Assembly: GCA_944390935.1 (NCBI GenBank)
Contig: CALXRU010000016.1
Span: 1-42,134 of the forward strand
DNA: 42,134 bases
Origin: Acidaminococcaceae bacterium
GTDB taxonomy: Bacteria > Bacillota > Negativicutes > Acidaminococcales > Acidaminococcaceae
Direction: 5' to 3'
Position numbers and translations under genes: made by a program
The notes under the pieces: model-generated
Seen by the model: the letters and a program-made list of their open reading frames with translations, nothing else
Database searches by the model: none
What the model was told of the DNA's origin: nothing
Shown: positions 15,193-23,767 of the stretch, piece by piece
How the letters are laid out: each line of letters starts with the position of its first letter
Numbering within the stretch: position 1 is the first letter of the stretch

Positions 15193-15555
15193 ATGTATTA
15201 CACAAAAATTGCAATTTCCGTTCATGGCAGCTCGGCGCACGGCTCTACGCCGCATCTGGGCAAGGATGCCATTGTGGCTGCTTCTGCCATCATTTTAAAC
15301 GCGCAGACTCTGGTCAGCCGTGTCAATAATCCGCTTAAGCCGCTGGTGTTGACTTTTAGCGGTGTAAACGGCGGCACGCAGTTTAACATTATTACCGATT
15401 TGGTGCAGATGACGGCGTATTTATATGCCGAAGCCAAAGAAGATTTAACGGCAATGCAGCCGCAGCTTGCTGCGATTTGCGAAAGCACGGCGGCAGCGCT
15501 GGGCTGCACGGCAGAACTTAACTTTGGCGAGTGTGAAGGAGGTGCGGCAGAATGA
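15193..15555 (+). CDS. Stand-alone M20 dimerisation-domain protein
   Basis: 120-residue protein that consists only of the lid/dimerisation domain of M20 amidohydrolases; the catalytic domain is absent. GSSAHGSTPHLGKD (residues 12-25) aligns without gaps with the canonical GKGGHAAMPH segment of M20D enzymes and keeps His16 and His21; NGGTQFNIITD (59-69) keeps the conserved Asn65. The conserved Arg of the GTxRTF motif is replaced (Tyr78). There is no room upstream for a lost catalytic half. The ATG at 15193 has AAGGAG at 7-nt spacing and is preferred over 15187. It overlaps the full-length M20D gene by 4 nt (ATGA), so the products are made together. It probably acts as the partner subunit of that enzyme; a decayed fragment is the alternative. 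Confidence 0.75.
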   Translation: MYYTKIAISVHGSSAHGSTPHLGKDAIVAASAIILNAQTLVSRVNNPLKPLVLTFSGVNGGTQFNIITDLVQMTAYLYAEAKEDLTAMQPQLAAICESTAAALGCTAELNFGECEGGAAE

Positions 15556-16730
15556 ATTTTAAGGAACAGGCAACAGCGCTTGAAAATTACATTTTGGAGC
15601 AGCGTCACTGGCTGCACGCGCACCCGGAACTGGGCACCAAAGAATTTAAAACGACGGAGCATATTGCTGCGGAGCTTACGGCAATGGGCATTGAAGTGCA
15701 GACTTTTGACGATATTACCGGCTGCATCGGCACGATTAAGGGCGCGCACCCCGGCAAAACGGTTATGCTGCGCGCCGATATCGACGCTTTGCCGATACAG
15801 GAAGAAAACGATTGCAGCTTCTGCTCGCAGAATGACGGCGTAATGCACGCCTGCGGGCACGACTGCCACACTGCTATGTTACTTGCGGCAGGCAAAATGC
15901 TGGCGGCGCATAAGGACGAGCTGCACGGCACGGTTAAGCTGCTGTTCCAGATGGCGGAGGAAATCGGCACGGAATCGCGCCATTATGTTGAGCACGGCTG
16001 CCTTGATGATGTGGACGCCATTTTTGGGCAGCATGTGTGGTCGCTTATGGACAGCGGCAAGGTAAACATTGAAGACGGCGAGCGCATGGCTTGCAGCGAC
16101 CGTTTTACCATTAACATTACCGGCAAATCCGCACCGGCGGATAAACCGCAGCAGGGTAAGGACGCAGTACTGGCGGCAGCGGCAGTGGTTATGGCGCTGC
16201 AAAGCATCGTCAGCCGCGTAAACGACCCCAACAACACCCTGGTTGTAACCACCGGCATGATGAACGGCGGCAGCGGCGAGTCTGCTGTGGCAGATAAAGC
16301 GCAGCTGGTCGGTACGGTGCGCACCTTTAACAAGGTGTTCCGCAACGGCATGCCGCAGCTGATTGAAGAAACTGCTAAAAAAGCAGCGGCAGTGTACAGC
16401 TGCGAGGTTACAAGCACCTATTTCTTCGGCCCTGCGCCGCTGATTAACGAACATAACGAAATTAACGCCATCGCGCGCAATGCGGCGGTGAAAATTATGG
16501 GCGAGGACGCGCTGTGCCATCTGGATAAAATGACCGGCGCGGAGGATTTTTCCGTCTTTATGGAAAAGACCAAAGGCGTTTATGGCTTTATCGGCGTGCG
16601 CAACCTTGCCAAAGGGCTTAACTGCGTGCATCACCACCCCAAATTTGCGGTGGACGAGGAGCAGCTTAAATACGGCGCGGCTATTTACGCGCAGTTTGCG
16701 TACGATTATTTGAACAGTGATATGAAATGA
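15552..16730 (+). CDS. M20D family amidohydrolase with altered dimerisation domain
   Basis: 392-residue cytoplasmic metallo-amidohydrolase of the AbgA/AbgB, hippurate and N-acyl-amino-acid hydrolase type. The catalytic domain is intact: LRADIDALP, HACGHDCH (Cys101, His103), AEE (Glu136-Glu137), HVW (His161), TGAEDF and HHPKF. The inserted dimerisation domain (about 180-300) is degenerate at trans-acting positions: GKSAPADKPQ (191-200) has Pro195 and Gln200 where relatives have His, and Ser244 stands where the conserved Asn is expected. RTF (Arg257) is retained. AAGGAGGTG ribosome binding site. The adjacent small protein keeps precisely the missing residues. Substrate is probably what AbgT brings in. 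Confidence 0.92.
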   Translation: MNFKEQATALENYILEQRHWLHAHPELGTKEFKTTEHIAAELTAMGIEVQTFDDITGCIGTIKGAHPGKTVMLRADIDALPIQEENDCSFCSQNDGVMHACGHDCHTAMLLAAGKMLAAHKDELHGTVKLLFQMAEEIGTESRHYVEHGCLDDVDAIFGQHVWSLMDSGKVNIEDGERMACSDRFTINITGKSAPADKPQQGKDAVLAAAAVVMALQSIVSRVNDPNNTLVVTTGMMNGGSGESAVADKAQLVGTVRTFNKVFRNGMPQLIEETAKKAAAVYSCEVTSTYFFGPAPLINEHNEINAIARNAAVKIMGEDALCHLDKMTGAEDFSVFMEKTKGVYGFIGVRNLAKGLNCVHHHPKFAVDEEQLKYGAAIYAQFAYDYLNSDMK

Positions 16731-17716
16731 AAAAGTTTTGTAATTTAGTGCTGGTGCTTGTGCTGCTGGCCGTTTGCAGCTTGGCGGCGGCGCAAACGCC
16801 GAATTACAACGATAGCGCTAACTGGGCATATTGGCGCGTGGGCGAGGGCAAGGCGGCAGATTTGTTCATCATTTGCCCGACGGTGGATTTGGGCACGGAC
16901 GAGCACACCAACATGAGCCTTACCGATGAACAGACCAAAACCAATTTTGTGGGCGCGCTGAATATGCAGCGCGGCATTTATGACGCTGACTGCCGCATGT
17001 ATGCGCCTTATTATCGCCAGGCGACGCTTGCGGATTACACCCTGCCAGCGCAGGAAGCAGCGCCGTATTTTGATTTGGCGTACAGCGATGTGCGCGCGGC
17101 GTTTTTGCACTACATGCAGCGCGAAAACAACGGGCGGCCGTTTGTGCTGAGCGGGTTTTCGCAGGGCGCGGAAATGTGCCTGCGTTTGCTGAAAGAGTTT
17201 GGCAAGACGGATTTTGTGCAGGATAACATGGTTGCCTGCTATGCAATCGGCTGGCGTTTTACGCCGCAGGAGGCGGAGCAGTACCCCTATATCCGCCCGG
17301 CGCAGAGCGCTGACGATTTGGGCACGGTGATTATTTTTAACAGTGAAGCGCCGGAGGTAACGGAATCGCTGATGGTGCCGCAGGGGTTGAAAAGCTTTTG
17401 CATAAACCCGCTGAACTGGCGCAATGACGTAAAAACGGCGGCAAAAACGCTGAATGCCGGTGCGTGCTTTACGGATTACAGCGGCAGCATTACGTGCGAA
17501 GTGCCGCAGCTTACGGGCTGCTATATCGATACGGAACGCGGCGTGCTTAAAGTGACGGACGTGGATAAAAAAGATTATCCGCCGGTGCTGTCCGTTTTTA
17601 CGGACGGTGTTTACCATTTGTATGATTACCAGTTTTTTTACCGCAATTTGCAGCAGAACGTAAATTTTCGCGTAAAAAGTTTTATGGAAGAAAGGCAGGG
17701 GCAAAATGCAGCGTAA
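16727..17716 (+). CDS. Secreted DUF3089 alpha/beta hydrolase
   Basis: 329 residues with a signal peptide (MKKF, hydrophobic core, ending SLAAA-QTPN). The DUF3089 pattern is clear: DLFIICPTVDLG near the N-terminus, MYAPYYRQATL, YSDVRAAFLHYM and the nucleophile elbow GFSQGAEM (Ser near residue 143). The family is an alpha/beta-hydrolase clan member of unknown substrate. Its ATG overlaps the M20D stop (ATGA), and it overlaps the asparaginase start by 11 nt, so it is firmly inside the operon. Confidence 0.85.
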   Translation: MKKFCNLVLVLVLLAVCSLAAAQTPNYNDSANWAYWRVGEGKAADLFIICPTVDLGTDEHTNMSLTDEQTKTNFVGALNMQRGIYDADCRMYAPYYRQATLADYTLPAQEAAPYFDLAYSDVRAAFLHYMQRENNGRPFVLSGFSQGAEMCLRLLKEFGKTDFVQDNMVACYAIGWRFTPQEAEQYPYIRPAQSADDLGTVIIFNSEAPEVTESLMVPQGLKSFCINPLNWRNDVKTAAKTLNAGACFTDYSGSITCEVPQLTGCYIDTERGVLKVTDVDKKDYPPVLSVFTDGVYHLYDYQFFYRNLQQNVNFRVKSFMEERQGQNAA

Positions 17717-18707
17717 CAACTTGCCCAAAATAAAAATTTTAGCAACGGGCGGTACTATCGCCGGCAGCGCGGAAGCAGCCGACAAATTGACAGGCTATAC
17801 CGCAGGCACTATGGGCGTGGAAAGTTTAATCAGCGCCGTGCCGCAGCTGGCAGATGTGGCCGAAGTCAGCGGAGAACAGATTGCCAATATCGACAGCTGC
17901 GATATTACCAGCGATTTGTGGTTTAAGCTGGCGGCGCGCTGCAACGAACTGATGGCGGACGCTAACGTGGACGGCATTGTTATAACGCACGGTACAGATA
18001 CGCTGGAGGAAACAGCCTACTTTTTGAACCTGACGGTGAAAGGCGATAAGCCCATCGTTCTTACCGGCGCCATGCGCCCGGCAACGGCTATCAGTGCGGA
18101 CGGTCCGCTGGATTTGCTGAACGCCGTTAAAACTGCGGCCTGCCCCAACGCCAGAGGGCAGGGCGTGCTGGTGGTGATGAACGATATCATCATGGCGGCG
18201 CGCTATGCCACCAAAACCAGTGCGTTCAAGGTGGAAGCCTTTCAGGCGCAGCCTTACGGTCAGCTTGGCACAATTGCAGGCGGCAGGGTTTATTTTGAGG
18301 CGCAGGTTAAACAGCGGCACACAGCCCAATCCGCCTTTGCGGGTAAAAACTACACAGCTTTGTCCCGCGTGGATATTATTTACACGCATTGCGACGACGA
18401 CGGCGTATTTGTTGAAGCGGCGCTGAAAGCAGGCGCGCAGGGCATTGTGTACGCAGGCAGCGGCATGGGCAGCATCCACAAGGGTGCGGAACAGGCGCTG
18501 ATAAATGCGGCGGCGCAGGACATTGCCGTTGTGCGCAGCACCCGCGTCAGCGAAGGGCGCGTTTTGCCTGCCAACCCCAAATGGGAGGCGGCAGGTTTTA
18601 TCAGCGGCGGCAATTTAAATCCGCAAAAGGCGCGCATTTTATTGCAGCTTGCGCTGACCGAAACCAAAGACCCTGCCAAATTGCAGCAAATTTTTGACGA
18701 ATATTGA
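17706..18707 (+). CDS. L-asparaginase
   Basis: Hydrolyses asparagine to aspartate and ammonia. 333 residues. The two family signatures are ATGGTIAG (nucleophile Thr17) and THGTDTLEE (Thr97-Asp98); AARYATKTSAFKVEAF holds the catalytic Lys. There is no signal peptide, so the enzyme is cytoplasmic although its sequence is closer to the type II group. It overlaps the previous gene by 11 nt. With AbgT and the M20 pair it suggests an operon that turns imported amides into free amino acids and ammonia. Confidence 0.95.
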   Translation: MQRNNLPKIKILATGGTIAGSAEAADKLTGYTAGTMGVESLISAVPQLADVAEVSGEQIANIDSCDITSDLWFKLAARCNELMADANVDGIVITHGTDTLEETAYFLNLTVKGDKPIVLTGAMRPATAISADGPLDLLNAVKTAACPNARGQGVLVVMNDIIMAARYATKTSAFKVEAFQAQPYGQLGTIAGGRVYFEAQVKQRHTAQSAFAGKNYTALSRVDIIYTHCDDDGVFVEAALKAGAQGIVYAGSGMGSIHKGAEQALINAAAQDIAVVRSTRVSEGRVLPANPKWEAAGFISGGNLNPQKARILLQLALTETKDPAKLQQIFDEY

Positions 18708-18729
18708 TTGCCTGAAAGGGGCAGTTATA

Positions 18730-19689
18730 ATGAAAGCAATTTACAAAATTTTGGCGGTGCTGATGGCGCTGTGCTTTGCGGCGACCGGTTTTGCTGCGTC
18801 CGTAACGGATAATGAGCACGGCGTGCTGAAGCTGGACCGCAAAAACATTGACATGCTGCCGGACAATTTCCGCACGTCGGATTATGCGTTTGAAAAAGAC
18901 CTGCTCGGCGGTAAAGCGCCTTCACGCATCGGCATGGATAATTTGCGCATCTCCGGCAGCAAGGCGTTTTCCGAATTGGAATACGCAGAGATTTTAAAGC
19001 ATATCCCGGCAGCGCCGGAGCTGATTTATGATGTTGACCTGCGCGGCGAAAGCCACGGTTACATTAACGGCAGCGCCGTAAGCTGGTACAAGCCCAACGA
19101 CTGGGGCAACAAAGGGCGCGCGCACGGCGAAATTGTGGCGAGCGAGCAGCAGATGCTGGATGAAATTGCCGCTGTGCCGTTTGTGAATATCGGCATTTTG
19201 GGCGCGAATAAAGAAATTGTGCCGGATAAATGCTACACATGGCCGGTGAAAAGCGCCGTTACGGAAAAGGCTATGACGGCAAAGCAAGGCACAAAATATC
19301 TGCGTCTGACCTTAACTGACCATTTAACGCCACATCATTTGGAGGTTGACCGCTTTTTGCGTTTTTACAAAACGCTGCCCGAAGGCGCGTGGCTGCACTT
19401 TCACTGCTTTGCAGGCAAAGGGCGCACCACAACCTTTATGGTAATGTATGACATGCTGAAAAATGCGGACAAGGTAAGCTTTGAGGATATCGTTATGCGC
19501 CAGTTCGCCATCGGCGGCATTAACCTGACGGCGTACAACCCCAACAAACCCGTGTGGCGGCAAAAAGCCGTTACCGAACGCATTGAGTTTTTAAAAGACT
19601 TTTACCAATATGTAAAAGCCAACCCCAAACTGCAAAAATCCTGGACGCAATGGGCAGCGGAAAACAATCTGCCCTTAGCGGCGGAATAA
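18730..19689 (+). CDS. Secreted cysteine phytase (PTP-like inositol polyphosphatase)
   Basis: 319 residues with a signal peptide (MKAIYKILAVLMALCFAATGFA). The P-loop HCFAGKGRTT carries Cys226 and Arg232 (CX5R), matching the tyrosine-phosphatase-like phytases of Selenomonas ruminantium and relatives, and TDHLTP has the likely general acid Asp197. The enzyme would remove phosphates from phytate or other inositol phosphates outside the cytoplasm. The frame is open from 18694, but the ATG at 18730 has AAAGGGG 9 nt upstream and starts the signal peptide. It is the last gene of the AbgT operon; a strong terminator follows. Confidence 0.9.
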   Translation: MKAIYKILAVLMALCFAATGFAASVTDNEHGVLKLDRKNIDMLPDNFRTSDYAFEKDLLGGKAPSRIGMDNLRISGSKAFSELEYAEILKHIPAAPELIYDVDLRGESHGYINGSAVSWYKPNDWGNKGRAHGEIVASEQQMLDEIAAVPFVNIGILGANKEIVPDKCYTWPVKSAVTEKAMTAKQGTKYLRLTLTDHLTPHHLEVDRFLRFYKTLPEGAWLHFHCFAGKGRTTTFMVMYDMLKNADKVSFEDIVMRQFAIGGINLTAYNPNKPVWRQKAVTERIEFLKDFYQYVKANPKLQKSWTQWAAENNLPLAAE

Positions 19690-19691
19690 GT

Positions 19692-19728
19692 GAAAAGCCC
19701 TTTCCTTTACGGGAAGGGCTTTTCTGTA
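19692..19728 (+). terminator. Intrinsic terminator of the AbgT-phytase operon
   Basis: 14-bp stem (19692-19705 with 19711-19724, one G-T pair), 5-nt loop, then T-rich sequence. The A-tract on the left also allows termination on the opposite strand. Confidence 0.92.
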
Positions 19729-19796
19729 TTTTGTACGGCATGAAACATAATGCAAAATATGATATAATGATAAAAAATTCATTTTGAGGTTTAAAG

Positions 19797-20531
19797 ATGA
19801 AATATCAGGCTATTTTGGATAAAGCAAAAAAATACAGGCAGCTTGTTAAGCAGGTTGATGATTTAGCACTGCAAAATTGGGAAGCTGCTTTTGAAATTGA
19901 ATATACACATGAATCCACCGCTATTGAAGGCAATACCCTTTCGTTAATGGAAACAAAGGTTGTGCTGGAAGATGGTATTTCTGTCGGCGGCAAAAAATTA
20001 AGGGAAATTTACGAGGTTGTAAATCACCGCAAGGCTTACCGCTTTATTAAACAGCGTATTGCCGAAGGTGAAAAGCTGGACGAAGCAACAGTTAAAGATA
20101 TACATGCAATTTTAATGGAAAATATTTTTGCGGGCGGATTTTACCGTAATGTTAATGTAAGGATTACCGGCGCGGCACATACGCCGCCGGAGCCTGAAGA
20201 AGCCTACCGGCAGATAAAAAACTTTTTTGCTGATTTGGACTGGAAATATCAGGATGACCCAATTACCTGTGCCGCGTGGACGCATGCCGAATTTGTGCGT
20301 ATCCATCCGTTTGTTGACGGCAACGGCAGGACATCGCGTCTTATAATGAACTACCAACTTATGAAAAACGGACTGCTGCCTGTTTCCGTGCCGGATGTGC
20401 AGCGGCTTGAATATTTTAAATACCTTGAAGAATATGCCGTTAATAATAATATTGAGCCGTTTGCTGATTTTGTTGCGGCAATGGAAGAAAAACGGCTTGA
20501 TGATTTACTGAAGAATTTAAAAAAGGTTTAA
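19797..20531 (+). CDS. Fic family AMPylase-type protein with inhibitory motif
   Basis: 244 residues. The Fic core HPFVDGNGRTSR (170-181) is complete, with catalytic His170, so it should transfer AMP or a related group to a protein. The N-terminal STAIEGN (Ser40 to Asn46) matches the inhibitory S/TxxxE(G/N) helix, in which Glu44 blocks ATP binding; inhibitor and catalytic domain are thus in one chain and no separate antitoxin is needed. TATAAT at 19763-19768 is a likely -10. GAGG precedes the ATG at 7 nt. It sits directly before the restriction operon and may be part of a defence block. Target unknown. Confidence 0.92.
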   Translation: MKYQAILDKAKKYRQLVKQVDDLALQNWEAAFEIEYTHESTAIEGNTLSLMETKVVLEDGISVGGKKLREIYEVVNHRKAYRFIKQRIAEGEKLDEATVKDIHAILMENIFAGGFYRNVNVRITGAAHTPPEPEEAYRQIKNFFADLDWKYQDDPITCAAWTHAEFVRIHPFVDGNGRTSRLIMNYQLMKNGLLPVSVPDVQRLEYFKYLEEYAVNNNIEPFADFVAAMEEKRLDDLLKNLKKV

Positions 20532-20558
20532 CTACGTCATTACAAAAGAAATAAAACC

Positions 20559-20632
20559 AAAAGATGCCTGCTGCAATTCCTGAGCCCGGGATTTCAAGTC
20601 CCGGGGGAGAAAAGCAGCAAGCATCTTTTTTA
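20559..20632. terminator. Long nested inverted repeat, terminator after the Fic gene
   Basis: Outer arms AAAAGATGC (20559-20567) and GCATCTTTT (20621-20629), then TGCTGC/GCAGCA after one mismatch, an asymmetric internal loop, and an inner stem CCCGGGA (20585-20591) with TCCCGGG (20599-20605). T-runs on both strands allow bidirectional termination. The two-tier shape is larger than other terminators in the window. Confidence 0.75.
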
Positions 20633-20681
20633 TAATATAACATATGATTATCGTTCTGTTAATACGATGTGCAAAAAATTC

Positions 20682-20711
20682 TTCAAGTATACGGCAAAAA
20701 TATGGTACAAT
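20682..20711 (+). promoter_or_regulatory. Promoter of the type I restriction-modification operon
   Basis: TTCAAG (20682-20687), 18-nt spacer, TACAAT (20706-20711), followed by a very AT-rich leader of about 50 nt. Confidence 0.5.
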
Positions 20712-20772
20712 TTAATTAGTATTTAAAAATTTTTTAAAACTAAATTAAAATAAAACGAAAACGGTGAAACGA

Positions 20773-22593
20773 ATGATTAATATCAGAAAACTGGAAGCTG
20801 AATTATGGGAATCCGCAGATTTATTGCGTTCCGGTTCAAATTTAACATCTAACCAATATTGTATGCCGGTGCTGGGGCTTATCTTTTTGCGCTACGCTTA
20901 CAGCCGCTTTAAACTTGTTGAAACAGAAATTATGAAAAACCGTCCGTCACGCGGCGGCAGGGTTTTACCGGTGGAAGCAAGTGACTTTGCAGCAAAAAGC
21001 GCTTTGTTTTTACCAAAAGAAGCTCAATATGATTATTTGCTGAACCTGCCGCAAAATATTGCTGCTGCCGGTATAACCAATAAGGAAGGCCATGTTATCA
21101 ACAGCCTTGGCGAAGCGGTAAACAATGCCATGTCGCTTATTGAAGAACAAAGCGAACAGCTTAAAGGCGTTTTGCCAAAAAGTTATACCGATTTTTCGGA
21201 TACTATCCTTGCCGAACTGCTGCGTATTTTTAATAACAGCGCGCTTGATGAAATTGGCGGCGACATCATCGGCCGCATTTACGAATACTTTTTAAATAAA
21301 TTTGCTAAAAACATCGCCTCTGATGACGGTGTGTTCTTTACGCCTAAATCATTGGTAAAAATGATAGTAAACATCATCGAACCGCAAAGCGGCACGCTTT
21401 TAGACCCTGCCTGCGGCAGCGGCGGCATGTTTATACAGTCCGGTGATTTTGTAAACCAAAGCGGTATGAATGCCAACAGCGCCATGACCTTTTACGGACA
21501 GGAAAAGGTAGAATATAACGCCCAGCTTTGCTTAATGAACATGGCTGTGCACGGCTTAACCGGACAGATAAAATCCGGCGATGAAGCCAATACTTTTTAT
21601 AACGATGCTTTTGGGCTTGATGGACGCTGTGATTATGTAATGGCAAATCCGCCGTTTAATGTTGATAAAGTAAAATCCGAAAGCTGCCAAAGTGCAAAGA
21701 GGCTGCCTTTTGGTGTGCCCGGGATTAATAAAAAGGAAGAAATAAGTAACGCTAACTATTTGTGGATATCCTATTTTTATAGTTATCTTAATGAGCGCGG
21801 ACGTGCCGGCTTTGTTATGGCGTCCTCCGCTACGGATAGCCAGGGCAAAGATAAGGATATACGCCAACAGCTTGTAGAAACCGGCCATGTTGATGTAATG
21901 ATAAGCGTCGGCAACAACTTTTTTTACACCAAAAGCCTGCCGTGTTCCCTGTGGTTTTTTAATAAAGGCAAAGCCGAAGACCTTAAAGATAAAGTGCTGT
22001 TTATAGACGCACGTAACTATTACACCGTGGTTGACCGTACGCTTAACGAATGGAGCGACTGGCAGCTTAAAAACCTTAACGCTATTGTGTGGCTGTACCG
22101 CGGCGAGCTTGCCAAATATACTGCTTTGCTGGAAGAATACCGCCATGCGCTTGGCAGTGATAAACCGTTTACGGAACAAATTGCAGAGCTGGAAGCAAAA
22201 ATTAAAGACCTGCGCGCCGAAGCAAAAGCAGCGGTGGACGCGGCAGAAAAACGCGACAAGAAAAAAGTACAGGCAGCATTTGACGAAAAACAGGCTGAAC
22301 TTAACGATACGCTTACCACTGCCAAAGAAGCAAACTGGCTGTATGAAAAATTTGGCGAAGGCGTTTATGCCGATGTGCCCGGTTTATGCAAAATTGCGGA
22401 TAAGGCAGATATTGAAGCCAAGAGTTGGTCGCTGACGCCGGGCGCTTATGTTGGCGTTGCACCGGTAGAAGATGACGGAGTTGATTTTGAACAGCGCATG
22501 AAAGAAATTCATCAGGAACTTTTAGCACTGCAAAAAGAATCCAACGATTTAATGGAAACCATCTCGAAACACTTAAAGGAGATGGGGTTATGA
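20773..22593 (+). CDS. hsdM: Type I restriction-modification DNA methyltransferase subunit
   Basis: HsdM adds methyl groups to adenine in the site chosen by HsdS. About 606 residues. The N-terminal helical domain begins INIRKLEAELWESADLLRSG, motif I is DPACGSGG (211-218) for S-adenosylmethionine and motif IV is NPPF (292-295). A charged coiled-coil (about 450-520, KIKDLRAEAKAAVDAAEKRDKK) precedes the C-terminus. The start may be GTG at 20764 or ATG at 20773; the latter has GGTGA as ribosome binding site. The stop overlaps hsdS by 4 nt. Confidence 0.96.
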   Translation: MINIRKLEAELWESADLLRSGSNLTSNQYCMPVLGLIFLRYAYSRFKLVETEIMKNRPSRGGRVLPVEASDFAAKSALFLPKEAQYDYLLNLPQNIAAAGITNKEGHVINSLGEAVNNAMSLIEEQSEQLKGVLPKSYTDFSDTILAELLRIFNNSALDEIGGDIIGRIYEYFLNKFAKNIASDDGVFFTPKSLVKMIVNIIEPQSGTLLDPACGSGGMFIQSGDFVNQSGMNANSAMTFYGQEKVEYNAQLCLMNMAVHGLTGQIKSGDEANTFYNDAFGLDGRCDYVMANPPFNVDKVKSESCQSAKRLPFGVPGINKKEEISNANYLWISYFYSYLNERGRAGFVMASSATDSQGKDKDIRQQLVETGHVDVMISVGNNFFYTKSLPCSLWFFNKGKAEDLKDKVLFIDARNYYTVVDRTLNEWSDWQLKNLNAIVWLYRGELAKYTALLEEYRHALGSDKPFTEQIAELEAKIKDLRAEAKAAVDAAEKRDKKKVQAAFDEKQAELNDTLTTAKEANWLYEKFGEGVYADVPGLCKIADKADIEAKSWSLTPGAYVGVAPVEDDGVDFEQRMKEIHQELLALQKESNDLMETISKHLKEMGL

Positions 22594-23744
22594 CGTGGGA
22601 AAAATTTGAGATAGGAAATTTTGTTGAATTACGTCAGGGATTAGCAATTAATAAAAGCACTCAAAAATATCTATCTAATGAAGTAACATATTTACCGCTT
22701 TTAAGAATTGGTGATATGAAAGATGGAAATTTTAATGTATTTATAAACGATTCTGTTCCAGAAAAATTTATAGCAAAAGAAAGCGATATTATTTATACAC
22801 GAACTGGTAAAGTTGGGTTAGTGTTTAGAAAACAATATGGTGTTATACATAATAATTGTTTTACAGTATCTTCAAAAGATGAAAGCATTTTAATACAGGA
22901 GTTTTTGTACTACGTTTTACAAGAAAAATCGTTTTATGAAGAAGCTTTAAGTCGAGCAACTGGTGCAGCACAGCCAGATTTACCCCATGGTGCATTTAGT
23001 TCTATTGAGATTTTCTTGCCACCTATAGATAAACAGAAGAATATAGTTGAAATATTAAATGCGTATAACGACCTTATCGAAAACAACCAAAAACAAATTA
23101 AACTTTTAGAAGAAGCTGCACAGCGTTTGTATAAAGAATGGTTTGTTGATTTGCACTTTCCGGGTTATGAAACCACGCCGATTATTGACGGCGTGCCGGA
23201 AGGGTGGAAAATGGGTAAATTAGAAGAAATTATAATTTACCACGATAAAAGGCGTAAACCATTATCTTCATTGGAAAGAGATACTTTTAAAGGTGAATAC
23301 AGATATTTTGGCGCAGCTGGAATACTGGATTATGTTGCAGATTATTTGTTTGATGGAACATATTTACTTTTTGGAGAAGATGGTACAGTTATAACTGATC
23401 AACAAACTCCAGTATTACAATATGTTACTGGTAAATTTTGGGTAAATAATCATGCTCATGTTTTAACAGGAAAATCTTATTATACAACAGAATATTTGTA
23501 TATGATGTTTAAGAATATGAAAGTATCAGATATTGTAACAGGAGTAGCTCAGCCTAAAATTAGTCAAGCGCGTTTGAGCGGTAAAAAAATATTGATCCCG
23601 AAAGCAAAAATAGTAATAGCCTTTCAAGAAAAAGTGGAAAATATATTTAAGTGCATTTTAAATTTAGAAAAGAAAAATGAATTTGCCAAGGAAGCACGTG
23701 ATCGTTTAATACCCAAGTTAATGAGTGGCGAATTGGAGGTATAA
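22590..23744 (+). CDS. hsdS: Type I restriction-modification specificity subunit
   Basis: HsdS chooses the bipartite DNA target of the complex. 384 residues with two target-recognition domains (about 1-150 and 205-345), each followed by a conserved helical spacer (NIVEILNAYNDLIENNQKQIKLLEEAAQRLYKEWF at the centre; ARDRLIPKLMSGEL at the end). The recognition domains are visibly AT-rich, while the centre, around the VPEGW motif, returns to the base composition of the neighbours. This mosaic is typical of exchanged recognition domains. Overlaps hsdM by 4 nt. Confidence 0.93.
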   Translation: MTWEKFEIGNFVELRQGLAINKSTQKYLSNEVTYLPLLRIGDMKDGNFNVFINDSVPEKFIAKESDIIYTRTGKVGLVFRKQYGVIHNNCFTVSSKDESILIQEFLYYVLQEKSFYEEALSRATGAAQPDLPHGAFSSIEIFLPPIDKQKNIVEILNAYNDLIENNQKQIKLLEEAAQRLYKEWFVDLHFPGYETTPIIDGVPEGWKMGKLEEIIIYHDKRRKPLSSLERDTFKGEYRYFGAAGILDYVADYLFDGTYLLFGEDGTVITDQQTPVLQYVTGKFWVNNHAHVLTGKSYYTTEYLYMMFKNMKVSDIVTGVAQPKISQARLSGKKILIPKAKIVIAFQEKVENIFKCILNLEKKNEFAKEARDRLIPKLMSGELEV

Positions 23745-23767
23745 AGTTTACGGGAGGAAAGTAAATA

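Noticed and set aside
15136..15560. Small M20 gene as the rear half of a frameshifted full-length M20 gene
   Set aside because: Only 56 nt lie between the AbgT stop and its start, filled by a hairpin and a ribosome binding site; no catalytic domain is encoded in any frame there, and the C-terminal catalytic part is missing too. A deletion remnant cannot be fully excluded, but the intact signals and the 4-nt overlap argue for a real gene.
19690..20770. Left attachment site of an island integrated at tRNA-Arg
   Set aside because: I found no copy of the tRNA 3' end sequence here and no integrase or recombinase gene in the block.
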